From Streptomyces albicerus (GTDB taxonomy: Bacteria > Actinomycetota > Actinomycetes > Streptomycetales > Streptomycetaceae): DNA of 64,000 nucleotides. The stretch covers positions 1 to 64,000 of the forward strand of contig NZ_VWMY01000057.1 of NCBI RefSeq assembly GCF_008905045.1. Direction: 5' to 3'. Below the pieces are notes generated by a model. It worked only from the letters and a program-made list of their open reading frames with translations, ran no database searches and had not been told where the DNA came from. The translations under genes and the position numbers were made by a program. This document shows positions 46,401 to 53,457 of the stretch, piece by piece; position 1 is the stretch's first letter; every line of letters starts with the position of its first letter.

Positions 46401-46435
46401 GCCCTGCCCTGCCCTGCCCTGCCCTGCCCTGCCCT
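46401..46435. repeat. Seven tandem GCCCT repeats at the murB stop
   Basis: GCCCT is repeated seven times without change, preceded by GCGTGCCT-type repeats (46375-46400). The last unit overlaps the murB stop codon (CTA at 46434-46436). This is a slippage-prone microsatellite. Confidence 0.9.
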
Positions 46436-47495
46436 AAAGGCTGACGCCCACCGTCACCGGTTCGTTGACGAGCGTGATCCCGAAGGCGGCGTGGACGCCG
46501 GCGACGACCTCGCGGGCGAGCGTGAGGAGGTCCTCCGTGGTGGCCGTGCCGCGGTTGGTGAGGGCCAGCGTGTGCTTGGTGGAGATGCGCGCGGGGCCGG
46601 TGCCGTATCCCTTGGTGAAGCCGGACTTGTCGATCAGCCAGGCCGCGGAGGTCTTGGTGTGCCCGTCGCCCGCCGGGTACGCGGGCGGGGTCACGCCGTC
46701 GCCCAACCGCTCCCCCACGCGCGCGTGGAACGCGGCGAACTCCTCGTCGGTGAGGATCGGGTTGGTGAAGAACGACCCGGCCGACCAGGTGTCGTGGTCC
46801 TCCGGGTCGAGCACCATGCCCTTGCCGGAGCGCAGCTTCAGGACGGTCTCACGGGCGGCGTCGAGAGGCACGCGGTCACCGGCTCCGACGCCCAGTGCGC
46901 GGGCCGTCTCGGCGTACTTGACCGGCGCGGACAGCCCGTCGGCGTCCTCCAGCTCGAAGAGGACGCGCAGCACGACGAAGCGCTCGGGGTCGGCTTTGAA
47001 GCGGCTGTGGCGGTACGAGAAGGCGCACTCGGCGTTCGGAATGATGACCGTCTCGCGGGTCTTCCGGTCGTACGCGATCACCTCGGTGATCGTCGATGAC
47101 ACTTCCTGGCCGTACGCGCCCACGTTCTGGATCGGCGTCGCACCCGCGGAGCCGGGGATTCCGGCGAGGCACTCGACGCCCGCGAGGCCTGCCTCGACGG
47201 TCCGGGCGACCGCGTCGGTCCACACCTCGCCCGCGGCCAGCTCCAGCTTCGTACCGTCAAGGGCGAAGCCGCGCGTGGCGATGCGCAGGGCGGTGCCCGC
47301 GAAGCCCTTGTCGCCGATGACCAGGTTGGATCCGCCGCCGATCAGCAGCAGCGGCGTACCGGAGTCGTCGGCCTCTTGGACTGCGGCGATCACCTCGGCG
47401 TCGGTCGTCGCGGTGATCAGCCGCGTGGCGGGGCCGCCGAGCCTGAAGGTGGTCAGCGGGGCGAGCGGGGCGTCGTGGAGTTCCTGCACGGGCAC
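46434..47495 (-). CDS. murB: UDP-N-acetylenolpyruvoylglucosamine reductase
   Basis: The 353-residue flavoenzyme makes UDP-MurNAc for peptidoglycan, using NADPH. FAD-binding LLLIGGGSNLVIGDKG and GSAGATPIQNVGAYGQEV, and the catalytic Ser in WSAGSFFTNP, are present. The start is GTG 47495 (MPVQELHDAPLAPLTTFRLG). The stop lies in the GCCCT repeat. A CACGCGCGCGTG palindrome (46716-46727) is inside the gene. Confidence 0.95.
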   Translation of the reverse strand: MPVQELHDAPLAPLTTFRLGGPATRLITATTDAEVIAAVQEADDSGTPLLLIGGGSNLVIGDKGFAGTALRIATRGFALDGTKLELAAGEVWTDAVARTVEAGLAGVECLAGIPGSAGATPIQNVGAYGQEVSSTITEVIAYDRKTRETVIIPNAECAFSYRHSRFKADPERFVVLRVLFELEDADGLSAPVKYAETARALGVGAGDRVPLDAARETVLKLRSGKGMVLDPEDHDTWSAGSFFTNPILTDEEFAAFHARVGERLGDGVTPPAYPAGDGHTKTSAAWLIDKSGFTKGYGTGPARISTKHTLALTNRGTATTEDLLTLAREVVAGVHAAFGITLVNEPVTVGVSL

Positions 47496-47550
47496 AAGGG
47501 TACGAGAACGGCCCCGCCGGTCGGGCGGGGTCGTGCTCGGTGGGGCTCGG

Positions 47551-47928
47551 TCACAGGCGGCGCAGCGCCTCCGCCCAGTCCAGCGGGAGGTCGTCCGCCG
47601 TGACCGTCCACGAGGCGAATTTCGCGTCCCGCATCTGAGGGCCGAGGCCCCGTGCCGTCGGCGCGTGCGTGCCGGAACGGGCGAAGGCCTTGAGCGCCGC
47701 GGGCGACTCCCAGGCGGACAGGGTCCAGAAGGTCCGCCGCAGCAGCTGTGCCTTCATCGTGGCCCCGTACGCTCCGGGCGCCTGGCTCACCTGCCGCCAG
47801 ACAGCCGGCGTCCTGGCGAAGAACTTCAGCGCTCCCCAGAGGGTGCGGGTCTCGAATCGGGAGGCGAAGACGTGTACCTCGGCGCCCCGCGGTGGCGTGT
47901 TCGGCACGGTCCAGGGAGTGGTGGGCAT
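47551..47928 (-). CDS. DUF3291-like (antibiotic-monooxygenase fold) protein
   Basis: From the ATG at 47928 (AAAGGGG upstream) the product has 125 residues. VHVFASRFETRTLWGALKFF, LLRRTFWTLSAWESPAALKA and the closing LPLDWAEALRRL match the pattern of DUF3291/spheroidene-monooxygenase-like proteins. Any substrate is unknown. It lies between the MFS exporter (55 bases) and murB. Confidence 0.65.
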   Translation of the reverse strand: MPTTPWTVPNTPPRGAEVHVFASRFETRTLWGALKFFARTPAVWRQVSQAPGAYGATMKAQLLRRTFWTLSAWESPAALKAFARSGTHAPTARGLGPQMRDAKFASWTVTADDLPLDWAEALRRL

Positions 47929-47983
47929 GACCGGACCCCTTTCGGGTTTGGTTTCCGAACTCACTTGGGTTTGCTTTCCGGAC

Positions 47984-49435
47984 TCAGTGCGACGTCGTCT
48001 CCAGCACGGGCGCGGGTGCGGGTGCGGACTTCACGATCTTCTCCTCCACTTCGGCCGCCCGTCGGCGAGTCGGGATGAACAGCGCCGCGACACCCGCCGC
48101 GGCCACCGCGGCGGAGCCCACCCACAGCGCCGGCCGGATGCCGTCCACGAAGGTCAGGGCGGTCTCGTAGCCGCCCTGGGCGGAGAAGATCGAGGCCATC
48201 ACGGCGATACCGAGCGCGCCGCCCACCTCGCGCAGCGCGTTGTTGGTGCCGGACGCGATCCCCTGCTCCTGCGGCCGGACGCTGGACATCGCCAGGCTGG
48301 AGGCGGGGGCGAAGAAAAGGGACATGCCGACTCCGCTGATGACCAGGGCGGGGAGCTGTGCGGTGTACGAAGTGTCGGACGCGATCACGGTGGCGTACCA
48401 GCCGAGCCCGACGGCCTGCAGGAACAGGCCCACGGCGACGACCGGGCGGCCGCCGATCCGGTCGGACAGATAGCCGGCGACGGGCGCGACGATCATCGGC
48501 ATACCGGTCCAGGGCAGCATCCGCAGCCCCGCCTCCGTGGGCGAGTAGCCGAGGACGCCCTGCATGTACTGGCTGAGCAGGAAGATCGAGCCGAACATCC
48601 CGAGGAACATCAGCAGGCTGGCCGCGTTGATGCCGGCGAAGGCCCGGCTGCGGAAGAGCCGCATCGGCAGCATCGGGTTCTTGGCGTGGATGCCGTGGAA
48701 CACGAAGCCGGTGAGCAGAGCCGTGCCCGCGAACAGGCCGAGGAGGACCACCCCGTCGGTCCAGCCGACGACGGGGGCGCGGACCAGCCCGTACACGATC
48801 CCGAAGAGGCCGCCACTGGCCAGCAGAGTGCCGCGGATGTCGAGCGGGGCACCGGCGCCGAACGACTCCGAGAGGCGCAGCCGGGCGAGCGGCAGCAGGG
48901 TCAGACCCAGCGGAACGTTCAGCCAGAAGATCCACTGCCAGGATATGTGTTCGGTGAGGCTGCCGCCGATGAGCGGCCCGGACGCCACCGCGAGACCGTT
49001 GACGGCGCCCCAGATCCCGTACGCCATCCCGCGCTTGGCGGCCGGCACGGCGGCCGTGAGCAAAGTCAGCGTCAGCGGCATCATGATGGCCGCGCCGACG
49101 CCCTGGACCGCGCGGGCGGCGATCAGCGAGTCGATGCCGGGCGCCATGGCCGCGGCCGCGGACGCGCCGGTGAAGACGGTGACGCCGACAAGGAAGAGCC
49201 GACGGCGGCCGAACCGGTCACCCAGGGCCGCGCCGAACATCAGCAGCACGGCGAAGGTGAGCGTGTACGCGCTCACGGTCCATTCCAGGTCGTCGAGCTC
49301 TCCCCCGAGGTCCTTGCGGATCGAGGGCAGGGCGGTGGTGACGACGAGGTTGTCGAGCGCCGCCATGAACCCGGCGACGCTGGTGATGACGAGGGCCCAG
49401 ACGGCTCCCCCGCGACGTACGGTCTGCTGTGACAT
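47984..49435 (-). CDS. MFS drug exporter, 14-helix (DHA2/EmrB-QacA) type
   Basis: The 483-residue membrane protein has motif D1 in TM1 (FMAALDNLVVTTALPSIRKD), motif A (GDRFGRRRLFLVG) and motif C (AVNGLAVASGPLIGG), which mark proton-drug antiporters with 14 helices. It is transcribed from its own start 30 bases after a GTTAGT-N8-ACTAAC operator, matching the one before the adjacent tetR gene, so it is likely repressed by that regulator. Substrate unknown. Confidence 0.92.
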   Translation of the reverse strand: MSQQTVRRGGAVWALVITSVAGFMAALDNLVVTTALPSIRKDLGGELDDLEWTVSAYTLTFAVLLMFGAALGDRFGRRRLFLVGVTVFTGASAAAAMAPGIDSLIAARAVQGVGAAIMMPLTLTLLTAAVPAAKRGMAYGIWGAVNGLAVASGPLIGGSLTEHISWQWIFWLNVPLGLTLLPLARLRLSESFGAGAPLDIRGTLLASGGLFGIVYGLVRAPVVGWTDGVVLLGLFAGTALLTGFVFHGIHAKNPMLPMRLFRSRAFAGINAASLLMFLGMFGSIFLLSQYMQGVLGYSPTEAGLRMLPWTGMPMIVAPVAGYLSDRIGGRPVVAVGLFLQAVGLGWYATVIASDTSYTAQLPALVISGVGMSLFFAPASSLAMSSVRPQEQGIASGTNNALREVGGALGIAVMASIFSAQGGYETALTFVDGIRPALWVGSAAVAAAGVAALFIPTRRRAAEVEEKIVKSAPAPAPVLETTSH

Positions 49436-49464
49436 CGCTCCCCCAGCTGATGTTCGCTAGTTAG

Positions 49465-49484
49465 GTTAGTTATTGCTGACTAAC
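49465..49484. promoter_or_regulatory. TetR operator, exporter copy
   Basis: GTTAGT, eight bases, ACTAAC: a perfect 6-bp inverted repeat, 30-49 bases upstream of the exporter start. The same half-sites and spacing occur at 50105-50124. Confidence 0.8.
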
Positions 49485-49526
49485 TTTCACGGTCATGAAA
49501 AGGCAGCGATCTCCGCCACCTCTGGT

Positions 49527-50096
49527 TCAGTGTTCGAGCCGGCCCTTGTACCTGGCCGAGGGATAGAGCCCCTCCCACACGCGGTGCTCGGGCGGAAAGC
49601 CCATGGCCACCAGGCAGTTGACGAGCATTCCGTAGGCCATGAAAGTCGTGGTGTCGTTCACGTCGGCACCGAGCGGCAGGTGAACGGTCTCCCACAGGCG
49701 CATCCAGCCGGTCCGCACCGCCTCGCCCAGCTCGGGCTCTCCGGCCTGTTCGGCGGCCGCCACCGCGGTGTACATCTGCATCTGCATCAGCAGCAGCTCA
49801 GGTTCCTCGGCGATGACCTTGGTGTACGCGTCCGCCATGGAGTGCAGGGCCTCTTCGCCCTCCAGCCCCTCGGCCGCATCCGCGAAGGTGCGCGTGGTCT
49901 GCTCCATGCATCGCTCGGCCGCCGCGAGGAAGATCGCCTTCTTGCCCGGGAAGAGCCGGAAGAGGTAAGGCTGCGAGACACCCACGCGCTTGGCGATCGC
50001 CTCGGTGGAGGTGCCGTAGTAGCCACCCCTGGAGAACTCGCTCATCGCCGCGCGGATGACGCTCTCGCGCCTCTCTTCTGCGCTCATCCTGACCAT
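49527..50096 (-). CDS. TetR-family repressor of the MFS exporter
   Basis: The 189-residue protein has an N-terminal TetR helix-turn-helix (STEAIAKRVGVSQPYLFRLF, residues about 28-47) and a ligand domain with a Met/Gln-rich helix (ELLLMQMQMYTAVAAAEQAG). It lies directly upstream of the exporter on the same strand. Its promoter contains an exact copy of the exporter operator, so it is likely autoregulated. The ATG at 50096 is probably also the transcription start. Confidence 0.92.
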   Translation of the reverse strand: MVRMSAEERRESVIRAAMSEFSRGGYYGTSTEAIAKRVGVSQPYLFRLFPGKKAIFLAAAERCMEQTTRTFADAAEGLEGEEALHSMADAYTKVIAEEPELLLMQMQMYTAVAAAEQAGEPELGEAVRTGWMRLWETVHLPLGADVNDTTTFMAYGMLVNCLVAMGFPPEHRVWEGLYPSARYKGRLEH

Positions 50097-50102
50097 GCGA
50101 GT

Positions 50103-50132
50103 AAGTTAGTACTCAATCACTAACTACGTCAA
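50103..50132 (-). promoter_or_regulatory. tetR promoter with internal operator; probably leaderless
   Basis: TTGACG (50132-50127), 18 bases, TAACTT (50108-50103). The operator GTTAGT-N8-ACTAAC (50105-50124) fills the spacer and overlaps the -10. The first base of the ATG (50096) is seven bases after the -10, so the transcript would start at or near the start codon. Confidence 0.75.
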
Positions 50133-50174
50133 GGAGTGCACACGGACGGGCGCCGGACACCGGGGTGAGTAGGC

Positions 50175-50208
50175 GTAAGGGGCGCCCGCAATGGCGGACG
50201 CCCCTTAC
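50175..50208 (-). terminator. hadB terminator
   Basis: GTAAGGGGCG and its partner form a 15-bp stem on the minus strand (one U-G pair) with a four-base loop, about 57 bases after the hadB-like stop and before tetR. Confidence 0.8.
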
Positions 50209-50265
50209 TTGCCTTCCGACTGCCGTCAGTTCCGAATGCCGTCAGTCACGCGCCCGCTGCCGCCG

Positions 50266-50694
50266 TCAGGCCAGTCGTACGACAGCTCGCGACATGCCCA
50301 GAACCTTCTGGCCCGCGCTCATCGCGGTGAGGTCGACGCGGACGGTGTTGTCGTCGAGCTTGGCCCCGACCTTGCCGCTGACCTCGATCGTGGCGCCCGT
50401 GTCGTCGTTCGGGACGACGACGGGCTTGGTGAAACGGACGCCGTACTCGACGACCGCGCCCGGGTCGCCGGCCCAGTCGGTGACGACCCGGATCGCCTCG
50501 GCCATGGTGAACATGCCGTGCGCGATGACGTCCGGGAGGCCGACCTCCGTGGCGAACTTCTCGTTCCAGTGAATCGGATTGAAGTCCCCCGAGGCGCCCG
50601 CGTACTGGACGAGCGTGGCGCGGGTCACGCCGAAGGCCTGGGCCGGCAGCTCGGTGCCGACCTCGACGTCGTCGTACGAGATCTTCGCCGTCAT
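50266..50694 (-). CDS. MaoC-like (R)-hydroxyacyl dehydratase, HadB-like subunit
   Basis: The 142-residue hot-dog protein has the hydratase-2 motif YAGASGDFNPIHWNEKF with the catalytic Asp and His (DFNPIH), then DVIAHGMFTMA. It lies four bases after the HadA-like gene. In mycobacteria HadA and HadB form a heterodimeric FAS-II dehydratase for mycolic acids and sit beside rpmG; here there is no mycolate system, so the acyl substrate is open. Confidence 0.85.
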   Translation of the reverse strand: MTAKISYDDVEVGTELPAQAFGVTRATLVQYAGASGDFNPIHWNEKFATEVGLPDVIAHGMFTMAEAIRVVTDWAGDPGAVVEYGVRFTKPVVVPNDDTGATIEVSGKVGAKLDDNTVRVDLTAMSAGQKVLGMSRAVVRLA

Positions 50695-50698
50695 CTGT

Positions 50699-51151
50699 TC
50701 ACGCCCCCTCGGCCGCACGGGCCACCAGCTTGGTCCAGGCGGTCACCACGTGCTCGCCCGCCTCGTCGTGGACGTCGCCGCGGATGTCAACGATGTCGTT
50801 GCCCGCCATCGACTTGATCGCCTCGATGGTGGAGGTGACCGTGAGCCGGTCCCCCGCGCGCACCGGGCGCTTGTAGGCGAACTTCTGGTCGCCGTGCACC
50901 ACGCGGCTGTAGTCGAGACCCAGTTGGGGGTCCTGGACGACCTGTCCCGCGGCCTTGAAGGTGATCGCAAACACAAAGGTCGGCGGGGCGATCACATCGG
51001 CGTGACCGAGCGCCTTGGCGGCCTCGGGGTCCGTATACGCGGGGTTGGCGTCCCCGACCGCTTCCGCGAACTCGCGGATCTTCTCCCGGCCGACCTCATA
51101 CGGATCGGTGGGCGGATAGGACCGCCCCACGAAGGACTGGTCGAGCGCCAT
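50699..51151 (-). CDS. MaoC-like dehydratase, HadA-like (non-catalytic) subunit
   Basis: The 150-residue hot-dog protein reads FAEAVGDANPAYTDPEAAKA in place of the hydratase motif, so it lacks the catalytic His, as in mycobacterial HadA. VVHGDQKFAYKRPVRAGDRL is typical. It probably stabilises and supplies substrate specificity to the HadB-like subunit next to it. Confidence 0.85.
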   Translation of the reverse strand: MALDQSFVGRSYPPTDPYEVGREKIREFAEAVGDANPAYTDPEAAKALGHADVIAPPTFVFAITFKAAGQVVQDPQLGLDYSRVVHGDQKFAYKRPVRAGDRLTVTSTIEAIKSMAGNDIVDIRGDVHDEAGEHVVTAWTKLVARAAEGA

Positions 51152-51190
51152 GGGCCCGGCACCTCCTGGTTCGCAGCTGGTGTAACGACA

Positions 51191-51224
51191 CGAGGCCGCC
51201 CCCCAGCTTCAGGGGACGGCCTCG
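51191..51224 (-). terminator. Hairpin between rpmG and hadA
   Basis: CGAGGCCG and CGGCCTCG, extended inward by CCCC/GGGG across a mismatch, form a strong stem 15 bases after the rpmG stop. It probably reduces read-through into the MaoC pair. Confidence 0.7.
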
Positions 51225-51238
51225 GGTACGAGCCTGAT

Positions 51239-51403
51239 TTATCGCGTTTCGCGGTGCGCGGTGTGCGCGTTGCAACGCGGGCAGTGCTTCTTCATCTCCA
51301 GTCGGTCCGGGTTGTTACGCCGGTTCTTCTTGGTGATGTAGTTCCGCTCCTTGCACTCCACGCAGGCCAGCGTGATCTTCGGGCGGACGTCGGTGGCAGC
51401 CAC
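51239..51403 (-). CDS. rpmG: 50S ribosomal protein L33, zinc type
   Basis: The 54-residue protein has zinc ligands C14, C17, C41 and C44 (CVEC, then CPRC). It starts at GTG 51403 after AAGGAG and begins MAATDVRPKITLACVECKER. It lies downstream of tRNA-Met and upstream of the HadA/HadB-like pair. Confidence 0.96.
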   Translation of the reverse strand: MAATDVRPKITLACVECKERNYITKKNRRNNPDRLEMKKHCPRCNAHTAHRETR

Positions 51404-51457
51404 AGGAGTGCTCCTTGACGAACGGATGGGACAATTAAACGATTAACGCATAGAAGA

Positions 51458-51493
51458 GTAGCCGATCGAAGGACCGACCCCACAATCGGCTAC
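51458..51493 (-). terminator. Hairpin after tRNA-Met
   Basis: GTAGCCGAT (51458-51466) and ATCGGCTAC (51485-51493) form a 9-bp stem immediately 3' of tRNA-Met, followed on the minus strand by a T-rich run. It could end the tRNA transcript or mark processing. Confidence 0.6.
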
Positions 51494-51499
51494 TGTCAG

Positions 51500-51572
51500 T
51501 AGCGGTGACCGGACTTGAACCGGTGACACAGCGATTATGAGCCGCTTGCTCTACCGACTGAGCTACACCGCT
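51500..51572 (-). tRNA. tRNA-Met (CAT anticodon, elongator type)
   Basis: The cloverleaf has acceptor AGCGGTG/CACCGCT, D arm AGCTCAGTCGGTAGAGC, anticodon loop CTCATAA and T arm CGGTTCAAGTCCG. A Watson-Crick first acceptor pair (A-T) argues for an elongator. No CCA is encoded. Confidence 0.95.
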
Positions 51573-51618
51573 GAGATGCGATCGGGCCCCGCCTCACGAC
51601 GGGAACCTCACACACCAG

Positions 51619-51691
51619 AGCCCCAATACGGAATCGAACCGTAGACCTTCTCCTTACCATGGAGACGCTCTGCCGACTGAGCTATTGGGGC
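51619..51691 (-). tRNA. tRNA-Thr (GGT anticodon)
   Basis: The cloverleaf has acceptor GCCCCAA/TTGGGGC, D arm AGCTCAGTCGGCAGAGC, anticodon stem TCTCC/GGAGA with loop ATGGTAA, and T arm CGGTTCGATTCCG. It lies 46 bases before tRNA-Met. Confidence 0.95.
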
Positions 51692-51702
51692 GAGCGATGA
51701 AG

Positions 51703-51732
51703 ACATTACACGCTCGGCCGCCGATCGCCCAA
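51703..51732 (-). promoter_or_regulatory. Candidate tRNA-Thr promoter
   Basis: On the minus strand TTGGGC (51732-51727), 18 bases, TAATGT (51708-51703), 12 bases before the tRNA. It would serve tRNA-Thr, tRNA-Met and perhaps rpmG. Confidence 0.55.
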
Positions 51733-51929
51733 ATCCGTTTCGCGGCACCTGCCCCGCCCTGTTCCCGGCCGCTCGCGGGCGGTTTCAGGCGCCCCTCCCG
51801 CACGACGGACCACACCGGTACGACTATTCCGCTCCTCCTCGATGCGCGCGGATCGCCACCCTAGGCTCGACTCACGCTGCGTGATCTTCTGTCCCTCCTT
51901 CGCAGCCGCCGCCGAGCCCCAGGAGCGCG

Positions 51930-53195
51930 ATGCCCGACAGCCAGCCGCAGCCGCCCCACTCCTCCTCATCCTCGTCGAGCTCCTCGGGCTCGTCCGGTCG
52001 GAGCGACGGCTCCGACCTGCTGCTCTGCGGTGCACGGCTCACCGACGGCCGGACCGTGGACGTACGGCTGGGCGGCGGGCGCATCGAGGCGGTCGGCACG
52101 GCCGGCAGCCTGACCGCGCACACCGCGCGCGTGGACCTCACCGGCTATCTGCTCCTGCCGGCCCCCGCGGAGCCGCACGCCCACGGCGACACGGCCATGT
52201 CGGCCGACAACGACGGGCCGGTCTCGTACGAGGGCCAGGAGGTCCAGCGCCGTACGACCGAGGCCGCGCTGCTCCAGCTCGGGCACGGGGCCACCGCCCT
52301 GCGCTCGCACGTGCGCGTGGGCGATGTGCAGGGGCTCGGCTCGATGGAAGCGGTGCTCCAGGCACGGCGCGCGCTGCGGGGGCTGACCGAGTTGACGGCG
52401 GTGGCGATGCCGCGGGTGCTGACCGGGCTCGCTGGGGCCGACGGGCTGGCGATGCTGCGGGACGCGGTGAAAATGGGCGCCTCCGTAGTGGGCGGTTGTC
52501 CAGATCTGGACCCCGATCCGACGGGGTACGTGGAAGCGGTCCTGGAGGTCGCCTCGGAGCACGGCTGTCCCGTCGATCTGCACACGGACGGTGACGATCC
52601 GGCGCGGCTCGCGCGGCTCGCGGCGATGGTGGGCGGGCTGCGGCCCGGGGTGACGCTCGGCCCGTGCGGCGGGCTCGGGCAGCTGCCCTCCGAGGTGGCC
52701 TCGCGGGCGGCGGACCAACTCGCCGCGGCCGGGGTGACCGTCTCCTGCCTGCCCCAGGGCGGCTGCTCGGGCGCCGACCGGCGCGGGACTGCTCCGGTAC
52801 GGCTGCTGCGGGCGGCCGGCGTACGGGTCGCGGCTGGGAGCGGCGCCCTCAGGGACGTGTCGAACCCCGTGGGACGCGGAGATCCGCTGGAGGCGGCGTA
52901 TCTGCTGGCCTCGCGGTACGGGCTGCGGGCCTCGGACGCGTACGACGCGGTGAGTTCGTCGGCGCGGGCGGCGCTGGGGCTGCCCGAGGTGCGGGTGGAG
53001 GCAGGTTTCCCGGCGGAGTTGCTCGCGGTGCGCGGGAACCGGCTCGACGCGGCGTTGTCGCTGGCGTACAGCCGGATCGTGGTGCATCGGGGGCGGGTGG
53101 TGGCGCGGACGAGTGCGGTACGGGAGTACTGCAACTCGGCTGTGGCCGTGGCGTTGGATCTGCCTCGGCAGGGGCGGACGGGAGAGCCGTCGTGA
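51930..53195 (+). CDS. Cytosine-deaminase-like amidohydrolase homologue lacking metal ligands
   Basis: The 421-residue protein has a Ser-rich start (residues 10-23) and the amidohydrolase plan of CodA: HAHGD (H83, H85), DLHTDGDD (H218) and a C-terminal composite beta region. Positions that in CodA give Glu217, His246 and Asp313 appear here as Gly (TDGDD), GPCGG and GSGALRD. Metal binding is probably lost or altered, so activity is doubtful. No neighbour suggests a substrate. Confidence 0.75.
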   Translation: MPDSQPQPPHSSSSSSSSSGSSGRSDGSDLLLCGARLTDGRTVDVRLGGGRIEAVGTAGSLTAHTARVDLTGYLLLPAPAEPHAHGDTAMSADNDGPVSYEGQEVQRRTTEAALLQLGHGATALRSHVRVGDVQGLGSMEAVLQARRALRGLTELTAVAMPRVLTGLAGADGLAMLRDAVKMGASVVGGCPDLDPDPTGYVEAVLEVASEHGCPVDLHTDGDDPARLARLAAMVGGLRPGVTLGPCGGLGQLPSEVASRAADQLAAAGVTVSCLPQGGCSGADRRGTAPVRLLRAAGVRVAAGSGALRDVSNPVGRGDPLEAAYLLASRYGLRASDAYDAVSSSARAALGLPEVRVEAGFPAELLAVRGNRLDAALSLAYSRIVVHRGRVVARTSAVREYCNSAVAVALDLPRQGRTGEPS

Positions 53196-53215
53196 GGCTT
53201 GGGGTGTTCTGACGC

Positions 53216-53457
53216 GGGGCGGCGCCGAAGGGGCTGCGTTTGCCGCAGGGGCTGCGTTTGGCGGGGCACGCGCGCGTGGCTGTCTTTGGCGGGGGCACGA
53301 TGGGCCGCCGGCCTGTCTTTGGCGGGGCACGACGGGTCGGCCTGTCTTTAGTCCTTTGGCGCGGGCACGCGCGCGTGGAGGTCTGTTCGGGCTCCACGCG
53401 CGCGTGCCGGTGCTTCACCAGTCCTCACCCGTCGGACATCGGGCTCCGGACGGGCAG
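53216..53457. repeat. Repeat-rich convergent intergenic region
   Basis: This gap holds three CACGCGCGCGTG palindromes (53267, 53366, 53395) and imperfect repeats of GCCTGTCTTTGGCGGGGCAC. The last two palindromes are in a perfect 17-bp inverted repeat (53364-53380 and 53392-53408), which would terminate transcription from both sides. Confidence 0.8.
53364..53408. terminator. Perfect 17-bp stem, bidirectional terminator
   Basis: GGCACGCGCGCGTGGAG and its exact complement enclose an 11-base loop. It lies between the stops of the amidohydrolase-like gene (+) and the lipoprotein gene (-). Confidence 0.75.

Noticed and set aside
46381..46435. Short tandem repeats considered as a CRISPR array
   Set aside because: Units are 5-8 bases with no spacers.
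46465..48078. 537-residue plus-strand frame over murB
   Set aside because: Antisense to murB and the DUF3291-like gene; Ser/Arg/Pro-rich shadow.
51421..51460. A/T-rich stretch before rpmG considered as a Zur box
   Set aside because: rpmG here is the zinc-binding (C+) form, which is not expected to be Zur-repressed, and no clear Zur palindrome is seen.
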